DNA from: an uncultured Algibacter sp.
GTDB taxonomy: Bacteria; Bacteroidota; Bacteroidia; Flavobacteriales; Flavobacteriaceae
Direction of reading: 5' to 3'
Assembly (NCBI RefSeq): GCF_947487575.1
Contig: NZ_CANKXG010000001.1
Coordinates: 62,001-126,000, forward strand
DNA length: 64,000 nt
Made by a program: the position numbers and the translations under genes. The first letter of the stretch is position 1; each line of letters starts with the position of its first letter. The notes under the pieces are model-generated. The model searched no databases. It had not been told where the DNA came from and saw only the letters and a program-made list of their open reading frames with translations. Shown in pieces: positions 27,076-37,304 of the stretch.

Positions 27076-28197
27076 TCAAATGTTTTTTATGTAACAGCGC
27101 CTTCTTTTATGCAATTCGGCATCAAAATACTTCCACAATGATTGTACTTGAACATTGTCTTCTAATTCAATATTAGTTTCTATATGCTTAATTCCAAAAT
27201 CTCTGGCTTCTCTATACAAAGTATCAATCATTACTACACTAACGCCTTTGTCTCTGTATCCCTCTTTAACAGCAACGAGATAAAGATCTAAAATATCATT
27301 TGATTTTAAAGATTTCAATAAATGATACCATCCGAATGGAAACAATTTTCCTTTAGCTTTTTGTAGAGCCTTAGTAAAAGAAGGTAGTGTAACACCAATA
27401 CCAACAATAGCATCATCCTTATCAACTATAATACTAATGAGCTCTTTTTTTACAAAACCAAAGTAATTTTTACCGTAGTATTCTATTTGTTCTTTATTTA
27501 GAGTTGTATAACCATATAAATCTTTATAAGTATCATTGATTAATGAAAAAAGGTCTGGGATATATTGCTTAAGCTCTTTTTTAGTCTTAATTTCTAATGG
27601 CCGTAAACCATATTTACGCTGAACATATTTTGATATTTTTTGAATCTTTTCAGGAACTTCTGGGTTTATTTTAAATGTATATTCCACCCAATCAACACTT
27701 TTTTCAAATCCAAATTTTTCAATGTGCTTTGGATAATACTCATAATTGTAAAGCGTAGCCATTGTACTTAATCGATCAAATCCTTTAACAAGCATACCTT
27801 GTCTGTCTAAATCAGTAAACCCAAATGGACCATGAACTTGAGCCATGTTTTTTTCTTTCAACCAATTTGTTGCAGTTTGCATCAATGCCTGTGAAACATC
27901 AAAATCATCTATAAAATCAAAAAAACCAAACCTCCCAATTTTGGAGTCAGAATTTTTTAATTCATTAGAATTTATAATAGCGCCAATTCTACCTACAACC
28001 TTATCTCCTTTATAAGCTAACCAGTATGCAGATTCACAAATTTTATGTGCTGGGTTTTTACCAACAGTTAATGTGGAGCGCTCATCAAAATCTAAAGGGA
28101 AAGCTATATTACTGTTGTCAGTATATAAAGAAATATAAAATTTAATGAAAGTATTTAAATCACGTTTACTTTCTACCTTTTTTATTGATACAGACAT
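27076..28197 (-). CDS. GNAT-fold acyltransferase, candidate bacterial ceramide synthase
   Basis: This 373-residue soluble protein has an acyl-CoA N-acyltransferase (GNAT) fold. There are an N-terminal half with YWLAYKGDKVVGRIGAIIN (residues about 58-78) and a C-terminal GNAT core with LDLYLVAVKEGYRDKGVSVV (about 305-325), where the R-x-x-G-V/A cofactor loop is seen. It begins directly after the serine palmitoyltransferase stop and is followed 4 bp later by an SDR. In bacterial sphingolipid clusters the N-acylation step is done by a GNAT-like enzyme (bCerS), so acylation of the sphingoid base is the most likely role. Similar proteins are sometimes labelled GTP cyclohydrolase; nothing in the sequence supports that label. 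Orthology to characterised bCerS was not tested. Confidence 0.72.
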   Translation of the reverse strand: MSVSIKKVESKRDLNTFIKFYISLYTDNSNIAFPLDFDERSTLTVGKNPAHKICESAYWLAYKGDKVVGRIGAIINSNELKNSDSKIGRFGFFDFIDDFDVSQALMQTATNWLKEKNMAQVHGPFGFTDLDRQGMLVKGFDRLSTMATLYNYEYYPKHIEKFGFEKSVDWVEYTFKINPEVPEKIQKISKYVQRKYGLRPLEIKTKKELKQYIPDLFSLINDTYKDLYGYTTLNKEQIEYYGKNYFGFVKKELISIIVDKDDAIVGIGVTLPSFTKALQKAKGKLFPFGWYHLLKSLKSNDILDLYLVAVKEGYRDKGVSVVMIDTLYREARDFGIKHIETNIELEDNVQVQSLWKYFDAELHKRRRCYIKNI

Positions 28198-29400
28198 CTA
28201 CATTATTGATTGTTTAGAAAAATGTTCAATAGCTTTTGCAACTTCAGTTACAGCGAATAAAACTTGTTCTTTATTGTGAGCAGAAGTAAGTGAAAAACGT
28301 AAAAGAGAATCAGAGTCTTTAACAGCTGGAGACACAACAGGATTTACATAAACACCATTTTCAAAAAGCATTTTTGCTACTTTAAATGTTTTTTCACTAT
28401 TTCTAATATAAACAGGAATTATAGGGGTTTCGGTTTCACCAATATCTAACCCAAATTCTCTCATTTTTTCTATTGCATAATGAGTATTTTCCCAAAGTTT
28501 TTCGTTAAAACTATTGTCAGTTCTCATAATTTTCAATGCTGCTAAAGCACTTGCAACTGATGCAGGAGGTAAGCTAGCACTAAACATAAATGATCGAGAA
28601 GCATGAGCCAAATACTCAATCATATCGGCATCTCCAGCAACAAATCCTCCTACTGATGCTAATGATTTACTAAATGTACCTCCAATAAGGTCAACTTCTT
28701 TAGAAACATTAAAATGTGATGCCGTACCAGAACCATTTTCCCCTATTACACCAATGGCGTGAGCACAATCTACCATAGTTATAGCATCGTGTTTTTTAGC
28801 AACTTCTACAATTTTATCTAATTTAGCAATATCACCATCCATTGAAAAGATACCATCTGTAACAATTAACTTTTTAGAACCTTCAACACTAGGTAAAGCC
28901 AATTTTTTCTGTAAATCTTCTATATTATTATGTTTGTATTTGATTCGCTTGGCATAACTTAATTGGCAGCCATCAATAATAGAAGCATGATTTAATTCAT
29001 CTATAAAAATACTGTCATCTTTTCCAGTTAAAGCAGGAATTACACCTAAGTTTACTTGAAAACCAGTTGGAAAAACTATTGCAGCTTCTTGCTTTAAAAA
29101 ATCTTTTAATGCATCTTCTAACTCTCTATGAAGGCTAAGTGTACCATTCATAAAACGGCTACCAGTGCAAGACGTACCATATTTAGTTATAGCATCTTGA
29201 GCAGCCTTTTTAATTTCTGGGTGATTATTTAGTCCTAAATAATTATTTGAACCAAACATTAAAACTTTCTTATCACCAAAAAATGCGACATCCGTTTGTG
29301 GAGACGATACTTCTTTAAAAAAAGGATATAAATCTCTAGATTTCAAAAAATGTGTCATTTTTGTAAGCCCGCTCTTTTCGATAAAACTATATTTACCCAT
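28198..29400 (-). CDS. spt: Serine palmitoyltransferase (alpha-oxoamine synthase family)
   Basis: This PLP enzyme condenses L-serine with a long acyl-CoA to give a 3-keto sphingoid base, the first step of sphingolipid synthesis. The 400-residue protein has the alpha-oxoamine synthase landmarks: SNNYLGLNNHPEI, GSRFMNGT, DELNHASIIDGC, the PLP Asp in MVDCAHAIGVIG, and the Schiff-base Lys in GGTFSKSLASVGGF near residue 243. The GTFSKS-type lysine motif and the N terminus resemble Bacteroidota SPT. Glycine C-acetyltransferase and AONS are close relatives and cannot be excluded by motif alone. The tight neighbours, a GNAT acyltransferase, an SDR and a PAP2-like enzyme, favour SPT over biotin or threonine metabolism. 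Confidence 0.87.
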   Translation of the reverse strand: MGKYSFIEKSGLTKMTHFLKSRDLYPFFKEVSSPQTDVAFFGDKKVLMFGSNNYLGLNNHPEIKKAAQDAITKYGTSCTGSRFMNGTLSLHRELEDALKDFLKQEAAIVFPTGFQVNLGVIPALTGKDDSIFIDELNHASIIDGCQLSYAKRIKYKHNNIEDLQKKLALPSVEGSKKLIVTDGIFSMDGDIAKLDKIVEVAKKHDAITMVDCAHAIGVIGENGSGTASHFNVSKEVDLIGGTFSKSLASVGGFVAGDADMIEYLAHASRSFMFSASLPPASVASALAALKIMRTDNSFNEKLWENTHYAIEKMREFGLDIGETETPIIPVYIRNSEKTFKVAKMLFENGVYVNPVVSPAVKDSDSLLRFSLTSAHNKEQVLFAVTEVAKAIEHFSKQSIM

Positions 29401-29509
29401 CTATATTATTTTTGATACCATCTAACAATGATAATAATTATTTATCAAATAACTCACTAATCATAGCTAGACTAGTCATTTATTTAATGAGTTTACTCTT
29501 ACTTTGTCC

Positions 29510-32017
29510 TTAAAAACTTACCTCAATTCTTAATTTAACACCTCCTTTTACAGAAATTTCATCAAAAATTGGGCTTGAATTTATTCTTCTTACATATTCA
29601 ATTCGTAATACTTTCATAATATTACTAATTCCTATCCCCACTTCCATATAAGGTTCTTTAGGTAATTCTATTAAACCTACTGGTAATTTAAAGAATTCGT
29701 CATGTCCATCTCTTAATTTACCATAAAATGCTTTAAACGAAAGCGATTCCCTTATGTTTAAAGATGATAATAAAGGCAATTTATTAAATAAAAAGCCTCC
29801 GCCATTAAAACTTGTGTGCAAATTTGCAAAAACATCTGACGAAAAAGATGTAGGATTTAGTAAATTATAATTAAATCTTGCTAAACCTATGTTCTGATTT
29901 CCACTAGGGTTATTTAATATTGGATATGGAACTTTACCTATTATGTAACCCGTATCTAAAAACATTTTAACAAATCCAGACCCTACTAAAAACTTTTTCT
30001 TCATGGAAGCATTTAATCTAGCATAATATGCTGAAAATTTACTAGCACTCCCTGTAATTTTATTATGACCAATCTCAGCAGTGAAATGATAAACCGGTTT
30101 TATTGAACCATAATATATTCTTGAAAAGAATTGTTGATCAAAATTTCTAGCTTTAGAATACCTCAAATCAAATAAAACGCCTTGGGATCTAAAACCTTTT
30201 ACATTGCTTGAGTTATGTATGAGTCTATTAAATTCGTTTTCTTCGAAAGTATCATAAAAAGGCCTAATTAAATAGCTAGCATTTTCATTGGCTTGATAGG
30301 TTAAAGAAACATCAATATGCTTTTGTTTTAGCATATTGAAATTTAATCTATTTTTATCACTAAAAACTGAAAGCACATTTCCACCACCTCTAGAATAAGG
30401 ATTTTCTTGAACAAACTCAATATACCTACTTTGTGCAATGGTTCTAAAATCATCAAAATGATTTATTCCTATTACAGTCCGCTTTTCTGTTGGTAATAAA
30501 TATTTTGCATTTATTCCATATTTAAAACCTTTATCTTTTAAACCATAACCAACATACCCACCTATTGTATATTTATCAGACATTTTTTGACTTGTTCGAA
30601 AAGGCAATGAAAAACGACTACCTTCAATTCCATTTTTAATATACAAATCGAAATATGGTCCAAAATCAAATTTATTTAAATTGTAATACCCTGTTAGAGT
30701 CATAGTTGCGAAACGATCAAGAAACTTAATTGAATTATTCTTTTTAAGACTTCTAATACCCTTAATTGCATTTGCCTCAAGTGAATCTAGAACTGTTTCA
30801 TCTCCAAGTTTTGATAAGGCAGAATTGTAAGGAATCATGGCCTCCAAAGAATCAACCAATTTCTTAGAAGATTTAAAATCAAAATTATAATCGCTATACT
30901 TTTGATTTTTTTGTACTAAAAAGTGTTTTGATTTTTTCTTTTTAGAACCAGTAAAAGACATTGTTGTATTTGTTTTTTGAGATTTAATCACCCAATGAAC
31001 ACTATCTGGTTTTTGATAATTTATCTCAACTTCTAAAGATTTAATAAAGTTTACATTAGCTTCAACTGGAATTGCTGCTTCTATTTTTGTTAAAGCAAAA
31101 GATTCTGAATCTACCCAAAATTCGCCATCAAAAGCCACACTCTTTTCGTTCTTTGGGTAATACTGAAACTGATACTGTTTAACACCATCAACCATTGAAC
31201 TGTCAGCTAAATATAGATGATAATAAGATTTATAATCACTAGTAATAGGGCTTTGAAAGCTTCTACCCAATAAATCTATATTTTCATCATAAAAATTGAT
31301 GTTTTGTGTTATTTTTTGATTTATAGTGGTTTTAATTAAACCATTTAATTGCTCTAATGTCCCTTCTTGCTCTTCATAAATATTTTTTGTAATATCTATG
31401 TTTTCATCCTTATCTATACGATGCTTAAACCCTTCTTTACTTAGTAGAATAGGCATCATTACTGTAGAATCACTATCTTTAAGAAAGGAGTCTTTAAAAT
31501 TTTTAAATCGCCTTTTATTTAACACCTCTTTTTGAAGATTTGCTAAATACACAGATAACAGAGCCGTTTCATTATACTGAACTTTCCTCACGTTAGCAGG
31601 ATCATTTTTCTTTTTATTACGAATAATCTTTCGCATAAGTCTGTCGGTATAAGGGTCTGCCTTACCGCGTATTACTACTGCATTTAACTGACTTGATTCT
31701 GGCTTTAAATAAATTACAGCATTATTTTTTAAGTCCTTTACAGCTATTATTTTTGTTGCATATCCTAAATAGCTAAAAACAAGAGAATCTTTTTTTGTTA
31801 CTCTTTTTTTTCTAATACTATAGTTTCCATCAATATCAGAAATCACCCCAATTGTTGTATTCTTAAAAAATACATTTACAAAAGCAATGCTAGAATTATC
31901 TTCAGTATCTTTAACAGTTCCAGTAAATTCTTGTCCAAATAATATATTGGAAGAAAAGGAAATTGTTAAAATAATGATTAATATATAACAATTTTTTTTA
32001 TTAACTTTTTGGCTCAT
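29510..32017 (-). CDS. DUF5686 outer-membrane protein with carboxypeptidase-regulatory-like domain
   Basis: This 835-residue exported protein has a signal peptide (LIIILTISFSSNILFG), a carboxypeptidase-regulatory-like domain at about 29-110 (FTGTVKDTEDNSSIAFVNV, SDIDGNYSI), and a long DUF5686 region with many beta-strands ending in an aromatic-type C-terminus (KGGVKLRIEVSF). Such proteins are abundant in Bacteroidota and probably form outer-membrane barrels. The TonB box and plug of receptors are absent. It overlaps the upstream DUF2147 gene by 17 bp and lies 109 bp upstream of the serine palmitoyltransferase gene on the same strand. A part in delivering or placing the sphingolipid in the outer membrane is a speculation that the order alone suggests. 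Confidence 0.85.
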   Translation of the reverse strand: MSQKVNKKNCYILIIILTISFSSNILFGQEFTGTVKDTEDNSSIAFVNVFFKNTTIGVISDIDGNYSIRKKRVTKKDSLVFSYLGYATKIIAVKDLKNNAVIYLKPESSQLNAVVIRGKADPYTDRLMRKIIRNKKKNDPANVRKVQYNETALLSVYLANLQKEVLNKRRFKNFKDSFLKDSDSTVMMPILLSKEGFKHRIDKDENIDITKNIYEEQEGTLEQLNGLIKTTINQKITQNINFYDENIDLLGRSFQSPITSDYKSYYHLYLADSSMVDGVKQYQFQYYPKNEKSVAFDGEFWVDSESFALTKIEAAIPVEANVNFIKSLEVEINYQKPDSVHWVIKSQKTNTTMSFTGSKKKKSKHFLVQKNQKYSDYNFDFKSSKKLVDSLEAMIPYNSALSKLGDETVLDSLEANAIKGIRSLKKNNSIKFLDRFATMTLTGYYNLNKFDFGPYFDLYIKNGIEGSRFSLPFRTSQKMSDKYTIGGYVGYGLKDKGFKYGINAKYLLPTEKRTVIGINHFDDFRTIAQSRYIEFVQENPYSRGGGNVLSVFSDKNRLNFNMLKQKHIDVSLTYQANENASYLIRPFYDTFEENEFNRLIHNSSNVKGFRSQGVLFDLRYSKARNFDQQFFSRIYYGSIKPVYHFTAEIGHNKITGSASKFSAYYARLNASMKKKFLVGSGFVKMFLDTGYIIGKVPYPILNNPSGNQNIGLARFNYNLLNPTSFSSDVFANLHTSFNGGGFLFNKLPLLSSLNIRESLSFKAFYGKLRDGHDEFFKLPVGLIELPKEPYMEVGIGISNIMKVLRIEYVRRINSSPIFDEISVKGGVKLRIEVSF

Positions 32018-32474
32018 CTAGTTTTTCTAGCTTTATCCTTTTAAACAATATATCATCCCATAAAAAAGCCCAATAGCCTGTTGCCTTTATAGTATCTTTA
32101 CTTTGTAATTTAACTACTCCTCTATATGTTCTGTCTGCAATTGGGTCGTAAATTTTTCCTTGATTCCATTTTAAATTTCCTGCATACTTAAAATGGTACA
32201 TTACTTTTATACCTTTTTTTGGTTTATTCTTCTCCCAAGTTCCATTGTCTCTTTGAAAACCAACCAAATAACCTACAGGTAAATTTTTATTATCAAGTTG
32301 AACGTTTACAACCATATTATCACCCTCATCGCAAGATTTCCAATAACCAACAAGGTCTTCCTTTTGTTGACTAAAAGATAACATTCCTATTAAAGACATA
32401 AGAGATACTATTTTTATCTTATTGCAAAAAAGAGAAATTACTTCTTTTCTTTTTACCTTCATTATACAATTCAA
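32001..32474 (-). CDS. DUF2147-like small exported protein
   Basis: This 157-residue protein has a membrane or signal segment near the start (IKIVSLMSLIGMLSFSQQ). A domain similar to the DUF2147 family follows, with LVGYWKSCDEG at the beginning and GKIYDPIADRTYRGVVKL, then ATGYWAFLWDDILFKR near the end. Two in-frame starts are possible (32474 or 32462); the later one gives a basic MKVKRKEV start before the hydrophobic segment. It overlaps the downstream DUF5686 gene by 17 bp, so the two are almost certainly co-expressed. No function is known for the family. Confidence 0.8.
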   Translation of the reverse strand: MNCIMKVKRKEVISLFCNKIKIVSLMSLIGMLSFSQQKEDLVGYWKSCDEGDNMVVNVQLDNKNLPVGYLVGFQRDNGTWEKNKPKKGIKVMYHFKYAGNLKWNQGKIYDPIADRTYRGVVKLQSKDTIKATGYWAFLWDDILFKRIKLEKLDEPKS

Positions 32475-32679
32475 CTTAAAAAAATCTGAATATCTAATAT
32501 TGTTTTCTTCTTTAACAAACTAATTCTATAATCAAAGAATTTATTTAATTTGTAAAAAAGTTGTTTCCCTATTTTTACAAATCTGCAAAAATAATAAAAT
32601 CTTAACAAAAGTAAAAAGAAAAGAAACGTACCTTTTTACCTCTCACCATTAATTACTTTTACTTATTAATGTGCAAAAA

Positions 32680-32703
32680 AAAGCAACCAAATTGGGCTGC
32701 TTT
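32680..32703 (-). terminator. Intrinsic terminator after infB
   Basis: AAAGCAACC and GGCTGCTTT pair with one G-U wobble. On the minus strand the stem is followed by eight T residues. It lies about 20 bp after the infB stop and ends the rimP-nusA-infB operon. Confidence 0.8.
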
Positions 32704-32722
32704 AATTACTTTATAAACACAA

Positions 32723-35455
32723 TTATTTAAGCTTCTTTTTAACTTCCACTTCATGGAAAGCTTCAATTATATCACCTTCTTTAATATCGTTATAGTTCTT
32801 AATTTGCATACCACAATCATATCCTTTTGATACTTCTTTGGCATCATCTTTAAATCGTTTTAACGAAGCTAATTCACCTGTGTAAACGACTACTCCATCA
32901 CGAATTAATCTAATCCCTGAGTTTCTAAGTATCTTACCGTTAGTTACCATACAACCTGCAATAGTTCCAATTTTAGATACTTTAAACATTTCTCTAATTT
33001 CAGCGGTACCGGTAACTTCTTCTTTAAGTTCAGGAGATAACATGCCTTCCATAGCATCTTTAAGATCATTAATAGCGTCGTATATAATAGAATATGTTCT
33101 GATATCAATTTCTTCCTTATCAGCAATCATTCTTGCATTTCCAACAGGACGCACATTAAACCCAACAATAATAGCATCAGAAGCCGATGCTAATAACACA
33201 TCACTTTCAGTAATGGCACCAACACCTTTGTGCAAGATATTAACTTGAATTTCTTCAGTAGATAATTTCTGGAATGAATCTGTTAATGCTTCCACAGAAC
33301 CATCCACATCACCTTTAAGAATGATATTTAACTCTTGGAAATCACCAAGTGCAATACGACGACCTATTTCATCTAATGTAATATGGCGTTGTGTTCTAAC
33401 CGATTGCTCACGTTGTAATTGCGCTCTTTTGGTTGCAATTTGTTTTGCTTCACGTTCATCTTGAAACACATTAAACTTATCACCCGCTTGTGGTGCACCA
33501 TCTAAACCAAGTATTGAAACTGGAGTAGAAGGACCTGCAGCAGTAACATCGTTACCACGCTCATCATGCATCGCTTTTACTTTACCACTATGTTGACCAG
33601 CAAGTACATAATCTCCAACTTTTAAAGTTCCTGCTTGTACAAGAATAGTTGATACATAACCACGTCCTTTATCTAAGAATGCTTCTACAACTGTACCAAT
33701 AGCTGGTTTATCTGGATTTGCTTTAAGCTCTAATAACTCTGCTTCAAGCAACACTTTTTCTAATAACTCTTTAACACCAGTACCCATTTTAGCAGAAATA
33801 TCATGAGACTGAACTTTTCCTCCCCAATCTTCAACTAATAAATTCATATTAGCTAAACCTTCTTTAATTTTTTCTGGGTTTGCTGCTGGTAAATCTATTT
33901 TATTAATAGCGAATACAATAGGAACTCCTGCTGCCTGAGCATGTGAAATAGCTTCTTTGGTTTGCGGCATAATATCATCATCTGCTGCTGCTACAATAAT
34001 TGCTATATCTGTTACTTGAGCACCACGAGCACGCATAGCTGTAAAGGCCTCATGACCTGGCGTATCAAGGAATGCTATTTTTTGCCCGTTTTCTAGCTGA
34101 ACACCATAGGCACCAATGTGCTGTGTGATTCCACCAGACTCTCCAGCAATTACATTTTCCTCACGGATATAATCCAAGAGCGATGTTTTACCATGATCTA
34201 CGTGCCCCATTACCGTAACAATTGGTGCTCGAGATTTTAAATCTTCTGGTTTATCTTGAATTTCTTCAATAGATTCTTCAATATCAGCAGTTACAAATTC
34301 TACTTGATATCCAAATTCTTCAGCAACTATAGATAATGTTTCAGCATCTAAACGCTGATTCATGGTTACCATCATACCAAGAGACATACAAGCTGAAATA
34401 ATTTCAGTAACACCAACATCCATCATGGTAGCCATTTCGCTAGCCGTAACAAACTCTGTTACTTTAATAATTTTACTTTCTGCTTCCTCGATTTGTTGAT
34501 CGATTTCTGTCTGCTCTCTATGTTTATCTCTTTTATCTCTTCTATTTTTTGCGCCTCTACCTTTATTAGATTTACCTTGAAGTTTCTCAAGTGTTTCTCG
34601 CACTTGTTTTTTTACATCTTCTTCACTAGGCTCTTCCTTTGGAGCATTTCTACGTCCTTGTCCTGGTTTCCCTCTAAATCTATCATTTCCACCTGCTCTA
34701 TTTCCACCGCGGTTATCTTGAGGAGCTCCAGCTTTACTAATTCTGCGACGTTTTTTCTTATTACCATCACCAACTTTAGCAGCAGGTTTCTTTTCTTCTT
34801 TTTTCTTTTTTGGCTTATTGAATTTAGATAAATCTATTTTATCTCCAGCTATTTTAGGTCCTGTAAGTTTTTTATACTGTGTAGTTACTTTTTCATCAGG
34901 AACAACTTCTCCTTCATCATTTAAAATCTCTTTTTTAGACTTTTCTTGAGGTTCAGTTTTCTTTGATACAGCAGCTGGTTTTTCTTCAACTTTAGGTATT
35001 TCCGTTTTTACAACTTCCTCCTTAGCAATTTTTACAACTGTTTCTGCAACCTTTTTTGTTTCCGCTGGCTTTTCTTCAACTTTCTTTTTTGAGTCTAAAT
35101 CTATTTTTCCAACAGTTTTAGGACCTGAAAGTTCTGCTGAGGCTTTTACAATTTCCTCTTGTCTAGCTTTTTCTCGGGCTTCTTGTGCTTTTTGCTTAGC
35201 TTCTAATTCTTTTTCACGTTTAATGCGCAAATCTTCCTTTTCTTTCAGCTTTGCTTCGCTTACTTCTTGAGACTTTACTTTCTTATTTGCATCCGTTTCA
35301 AATTCATCTGAAAGAAGATTATAAGTTTCTTCAGAAATTTTTGTAGTGGGACGCTTTTCTATATCTACGCCTTTAGAATCTAAAAATTCTACAGCACGAT
35401 CTAGAGAGATGTTAAGCTCACGTAATACTTTATTTAATCTAATTGTTTCAGCCAT
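32723..35455 (-). CDS. infB: Translation initiation factor IF-2
   Basis: IF-2 is the GTPase that brings initiator tRNA to the 30S subunit and promotes subunit joining. The 910-residue protein has an N-terminal IF2N domain ([17 protein letters not shown]), a long Lys/Glu/Ala-rich linker (about 60-340), and then the G domain with GHVDHGKTS (about 415-423), DTPGHEAF and NKID. Domains II, III and IV follow ([13 protein letters not shown] to the C terminus). This is the standard length for Bacteroidota. It is the third gene of the rimP-nusA-infB operon. Confidence 0.97.
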   Translation of the reverse strand: MAETIRLNKVLRELNISLDRAVEFLDSKGVDIEKRPTTKISEETYNLLSDEFETDANKKVKSQEVSEAKLKEKEDLRIKREKELEAKQKAQEAREKARQEEIVKASAELSGPKTVGKIDLDSKKKVEEKPAETKKVAETVVKIAKEEVVKTEIPKVEEKPAAVSKKTEPQEKSKKEILNDEGEVVPDEKVTTQYKKLTGPKIAGDKIDLSKFNKPKKKKEEKKPAAKVGDGNKKKRRRISKAGAPQDNRGGNRAGGNDRFRGKPGQGRRNAPKEEPSEEDVKKQVRETLEKLQGKSNKGRGAKNRRDKRDKHREQTEIDQQIEEAESKIIKVTEFVTASEMATMMDVGVTEIISACMSLGMMVTMNQRLDAETLSIVAEEFGYQVEFVTADIEESIEEIQDKPEDLKSRAPIVTVMGHVDHGKTSLLDYIREENVIAGESGGITQHIGAYGVQLENGQKIAFLDTPGHEAFTAMRARGAQVTDIAIIVAAADDDIMPQTKEAISHAQAAGVPIVFAINKIDLPAANPEKIKEGLANMNLLVEDWGGKVQSHDISAKMGTGVKELLEKVLLEAELLELKANPDKPAIGTVVEAFLDKGRGYVSTILVQAGTLKVGDYVLAGQHSGKVKAMHDERGNDVTAAGPSTPVSILGLDGAPQAGDKFNVFQDEREAKQIATKRAQLQREQSVRTQRHITLDEIGRRIALGDFQELNIILKGDVDGSVEALTDSFQKLSTEEIQVNILHKGVGAITESDVLLASASDAIIVGFNVRPVGNARMIADKEEIDIRTYSIIYDAINDLKDAMEGMLSPELKEEVTGTAEIREMFKVSKIGTIAGCMVTNGKILRNSGIRLIRDGVVVYTGELASLKRFKDDAKEVSKGYDCGMQIKNYNDIKEGDIIEAFHEVEVKKKLK

Positions 35456-35535
35456 AAATCGCCTTTAAAATACTCAAATATATGTATTATACCTTTTAAG
35501 GCATAATAAAATGCAAATCTGCACTTTTTTATTTA

Positions 35536-36768
35536 CTACTCTTCAAATTCTTCTTTAAGAATTCTGATAACATCTTGGATTGTTTCCTCTTCCAAGTCTG
35601 TTCTTTTAACAAGATCATTAACATCTTGTTCTAGTATGCTTTTAGCAGTATCTAAACCTGCTTTACTAAACTCATCAATAATCCAGCTTTCAATTTCATC
35701 TGAGAATTCTCGTAACTCAACATCCTCTTCGGCGCCTTCTCTAAATACATCAATCTCATAACCAGTTAATTGACCTGCCAAACGAATATTATGACCTCCC
35801 CTACCAATGGCCTTACTTACTTCTTCTGGTTTTAAAATAACCTCAGCTCGCTTTGTTTCTTCGTTTAATTTTATTGAAGTTACTCGCGCAGGGCTTAATG
35901 CTCTAGTTATAAATAACTGCAAGTTATTGGTATAGTTAATAACATCAATATTTTCGTTCCCCAGCTCACGAACAATACCATGAATTCTAGAACCCTTCAT
36001 ACCTACGCAGGCTCCTACAGGATCTATTCTATCGTCATAAGAATCTACAGCTACTTTTGCTTTTTCACCAGGTATTCTTACCACATGCTTTATGGTAATT
36101 AAACCATCAAAAACTTCTGGGATTTCTTGTTCAAATAATTTTTCTAAAAATTTAGGAGAACTTCTAGACATGATAATAGTTGGCTTAGCACCTTTAAGCT
36201 CTACACTATCAATAACTCCTCTTACATTATCTCCTTTTCTGAAGAAATCTGAAGGTATTTGTCTGTCTTTTGGTAGTACAATTTCGTTTCCTTCATCATC
36301 CAATAAAATAACTGCTCTGTGACGAATATGGTGTACTTCTGCTGTATATATTTCCCCAACTAAGTCTTTAAATTGTTTAAAGATTATAGTATTATCGTGT
36401 TCATGAATTTTAGAAATAAGGTTTTGACGTAAGGCTAAAATAGCACGTCTTCCTAAATCGATAAGCTTCACTTCTTCAGACACATCTTCACCAACTTCAA
36501 AATCTGGCTCAATTTTACGAGCTGCAGTTAATGAGATTTCTTGGTTAGGCTCTTCAACCTCTCCATCAGCAACAACAACTCTATTTCTCCATATTTCTAA
36601 ATCCCCTTTATCTGGATTAACAATGATGTCAAAATTATCATCATCCCCAAATTTCTTTTTTAAGGCACTTCTAAATACATCTTCTAAAATTGCCATTAAC
36701 GTTACTCTGTCAATTAGCTTATCATCTTTGAATTCTGAAAAAGATTCAATTAACGCGACATTTTCCAT
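35536..36768 (-). CDS. nusA: Transcription termination/antitermination factor NusA
   Basis: NusA binds RNA polymerase and modulates pausing, termination and antitermination. The 410-residue protein has the NusA N-terminal domain (residues 1-125), an S1 domain (about 130-200), and two KH domains with SYDDRIDPVGACVGMKGSR and VSKAIGRGGHNIRLAGQLTG. A short acidic C-terminal helical repeat region follows (DLVKRTDLEEETIQDVI). Two full C-terminal acidic repeats, as in Escherichia coli, are not seen, in line with other Bacteroidota. It starts 11 bp after rimP and is followed by infB after 80 bp. A terminator-like hairpin in the rimP leader is a candidate site of NusA autoregulation. Confidence 0.97.
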   Translation of the reverse strand: MENVALIESFSEFKDDKLIDRVTLMAILEDVFRSALKKKFGDDDNFDIIVNPDKGDLEIWRNRVVVADGEVEEPNQEISLTAARKIEPDFEVGEDVSEEVKLIDLGRRAILALRQNLISKIHEHDNTIIFKQFKDLVGEIYTAEVHHIRHRAVILLDDEGNEIVLPKDRQIPSDFFRKGDNVRGVIDSVELKGAKPTIIMSRSSPKFLEKLFEQEIPEVFDGLITIKHVVRIPGEKAKVAVDSYDDRIDPVGACVGMKGSRIHGIVRELGNENIDVINYTNNLQLFITRALSPARVTSIKLNEETKRAEVILKPEEVSKAIGRGGHNIRLAGQLTGYEIDVFREGAEEDVELREFSDEIESWIIDEFSKAGLDTAKSILEQDVNDLVKRTDLEEETIQDVIRILKEEFEE

Positions 36769-36779
36769 AACTCTTTAAA

Positions 36780-37241
36780 TTAAAATTTAATCATAACTTT
36801 TGCTTCTACAATATTTTCATAAGGAATATTAGCTTCCTTTTTTACTGTTACTTTACCTTTACCTATTGGTTTTGGTTCTCTAACTTTCCACTCTAATGTG
36901 ATATTATCATCAGTTGCTTTAGTAAGCATTCCTTCTATTTCTTCAGAATTTGTTCTTACACTAAGCGTTCTTTTAAGGTTCTTTTTATACTGTCGCGTAT
37001 GTGTTAATGGAGATGCTGCTCCTGCCGACATAACTTCTAAAGAAAAATCTTCTTCTTCTCTATCTAAGTTGTGTTCTATAGCTCTGCTAATAAACATACA
37101 ATCTTCAACTAAAAGTCCATTATCCCCATCTACTATTACTTTAATATGGTTTTCTGTGTTAATAGAAAAGTCTATCAAAAATAAATCTGGACGTTCAATT
37201 AACGCTGTATCAAGTAATTCTGTGACTTTAGTTTTAAACAT
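36780..37241 (-). CDS. rimP: Ribosome maturation factor RimP
   Basis: RimP is a small protein needed for maturation of the 30S ribosomal subunit. The 153-residue protein has the RimP N-terminal domain (with DGDNGLLVEDCMFISRAIEHN and LEVMSAGAASPL) and a C-terminal SH3-like domain (EWKVREPKPIGKGK, IPYENIVEAKVMIKF). It is the first gene of the classical rimP-nusA-infB operon. Its start codon lies 14 bp after a strong hairpin with a T-tract, which is probably an attenuator of the whole operon. Confidence 0.95.
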   Translation of the reverse strand: MFKTKVTELLDTALIERPDLFLIDFSINTENHIKVIVDGDNGLLVEDCMFISRAIEHNLDREEEDFSLEVMSAGAASPLTHTRQYKKNLKRTLSVRTNSEEIEGMLTKATDDNITLEWKVREPKPIGKGKVTVKKEANIPYENIVEAKVMIKF

Positions 37242-37255
37242 TTTAAGTATAAAAA

Positions 37256-37276
37256 GAGGGGACTTTCCGTCCCCTC
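37256..37276 (-). terminator. rimP: Terminator-like hairpin (possible attenuator) in the rimP leader
   Basis: GAGGGGAC and GTCCCCTC form a perfect, GC-rich 8-bp stem around a 5-nt loop. On the minus strand the stem is followed by TTTTTAT and then the rimP ATG 14 nt downstream. A -7 box at 37305-37312 puts the hairpin inside the transcript leader, not before it. This fits premature termination that controls rimP-nusA-infB. Confidence 0.75.
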
Positions 37277-37304
37277 ATATCTTTAATTTCGCCTTTCAAC
37301 GGTG

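Noticed and set aside
27076-28197. GTP cyclohydrolase label for the GNAT-fold protein
   Set aside because: No GTP cyclohydrolase zinc or catalytic motif is seen; the C-terminal RDKG loop and strand pattern fit an acyltransferase.
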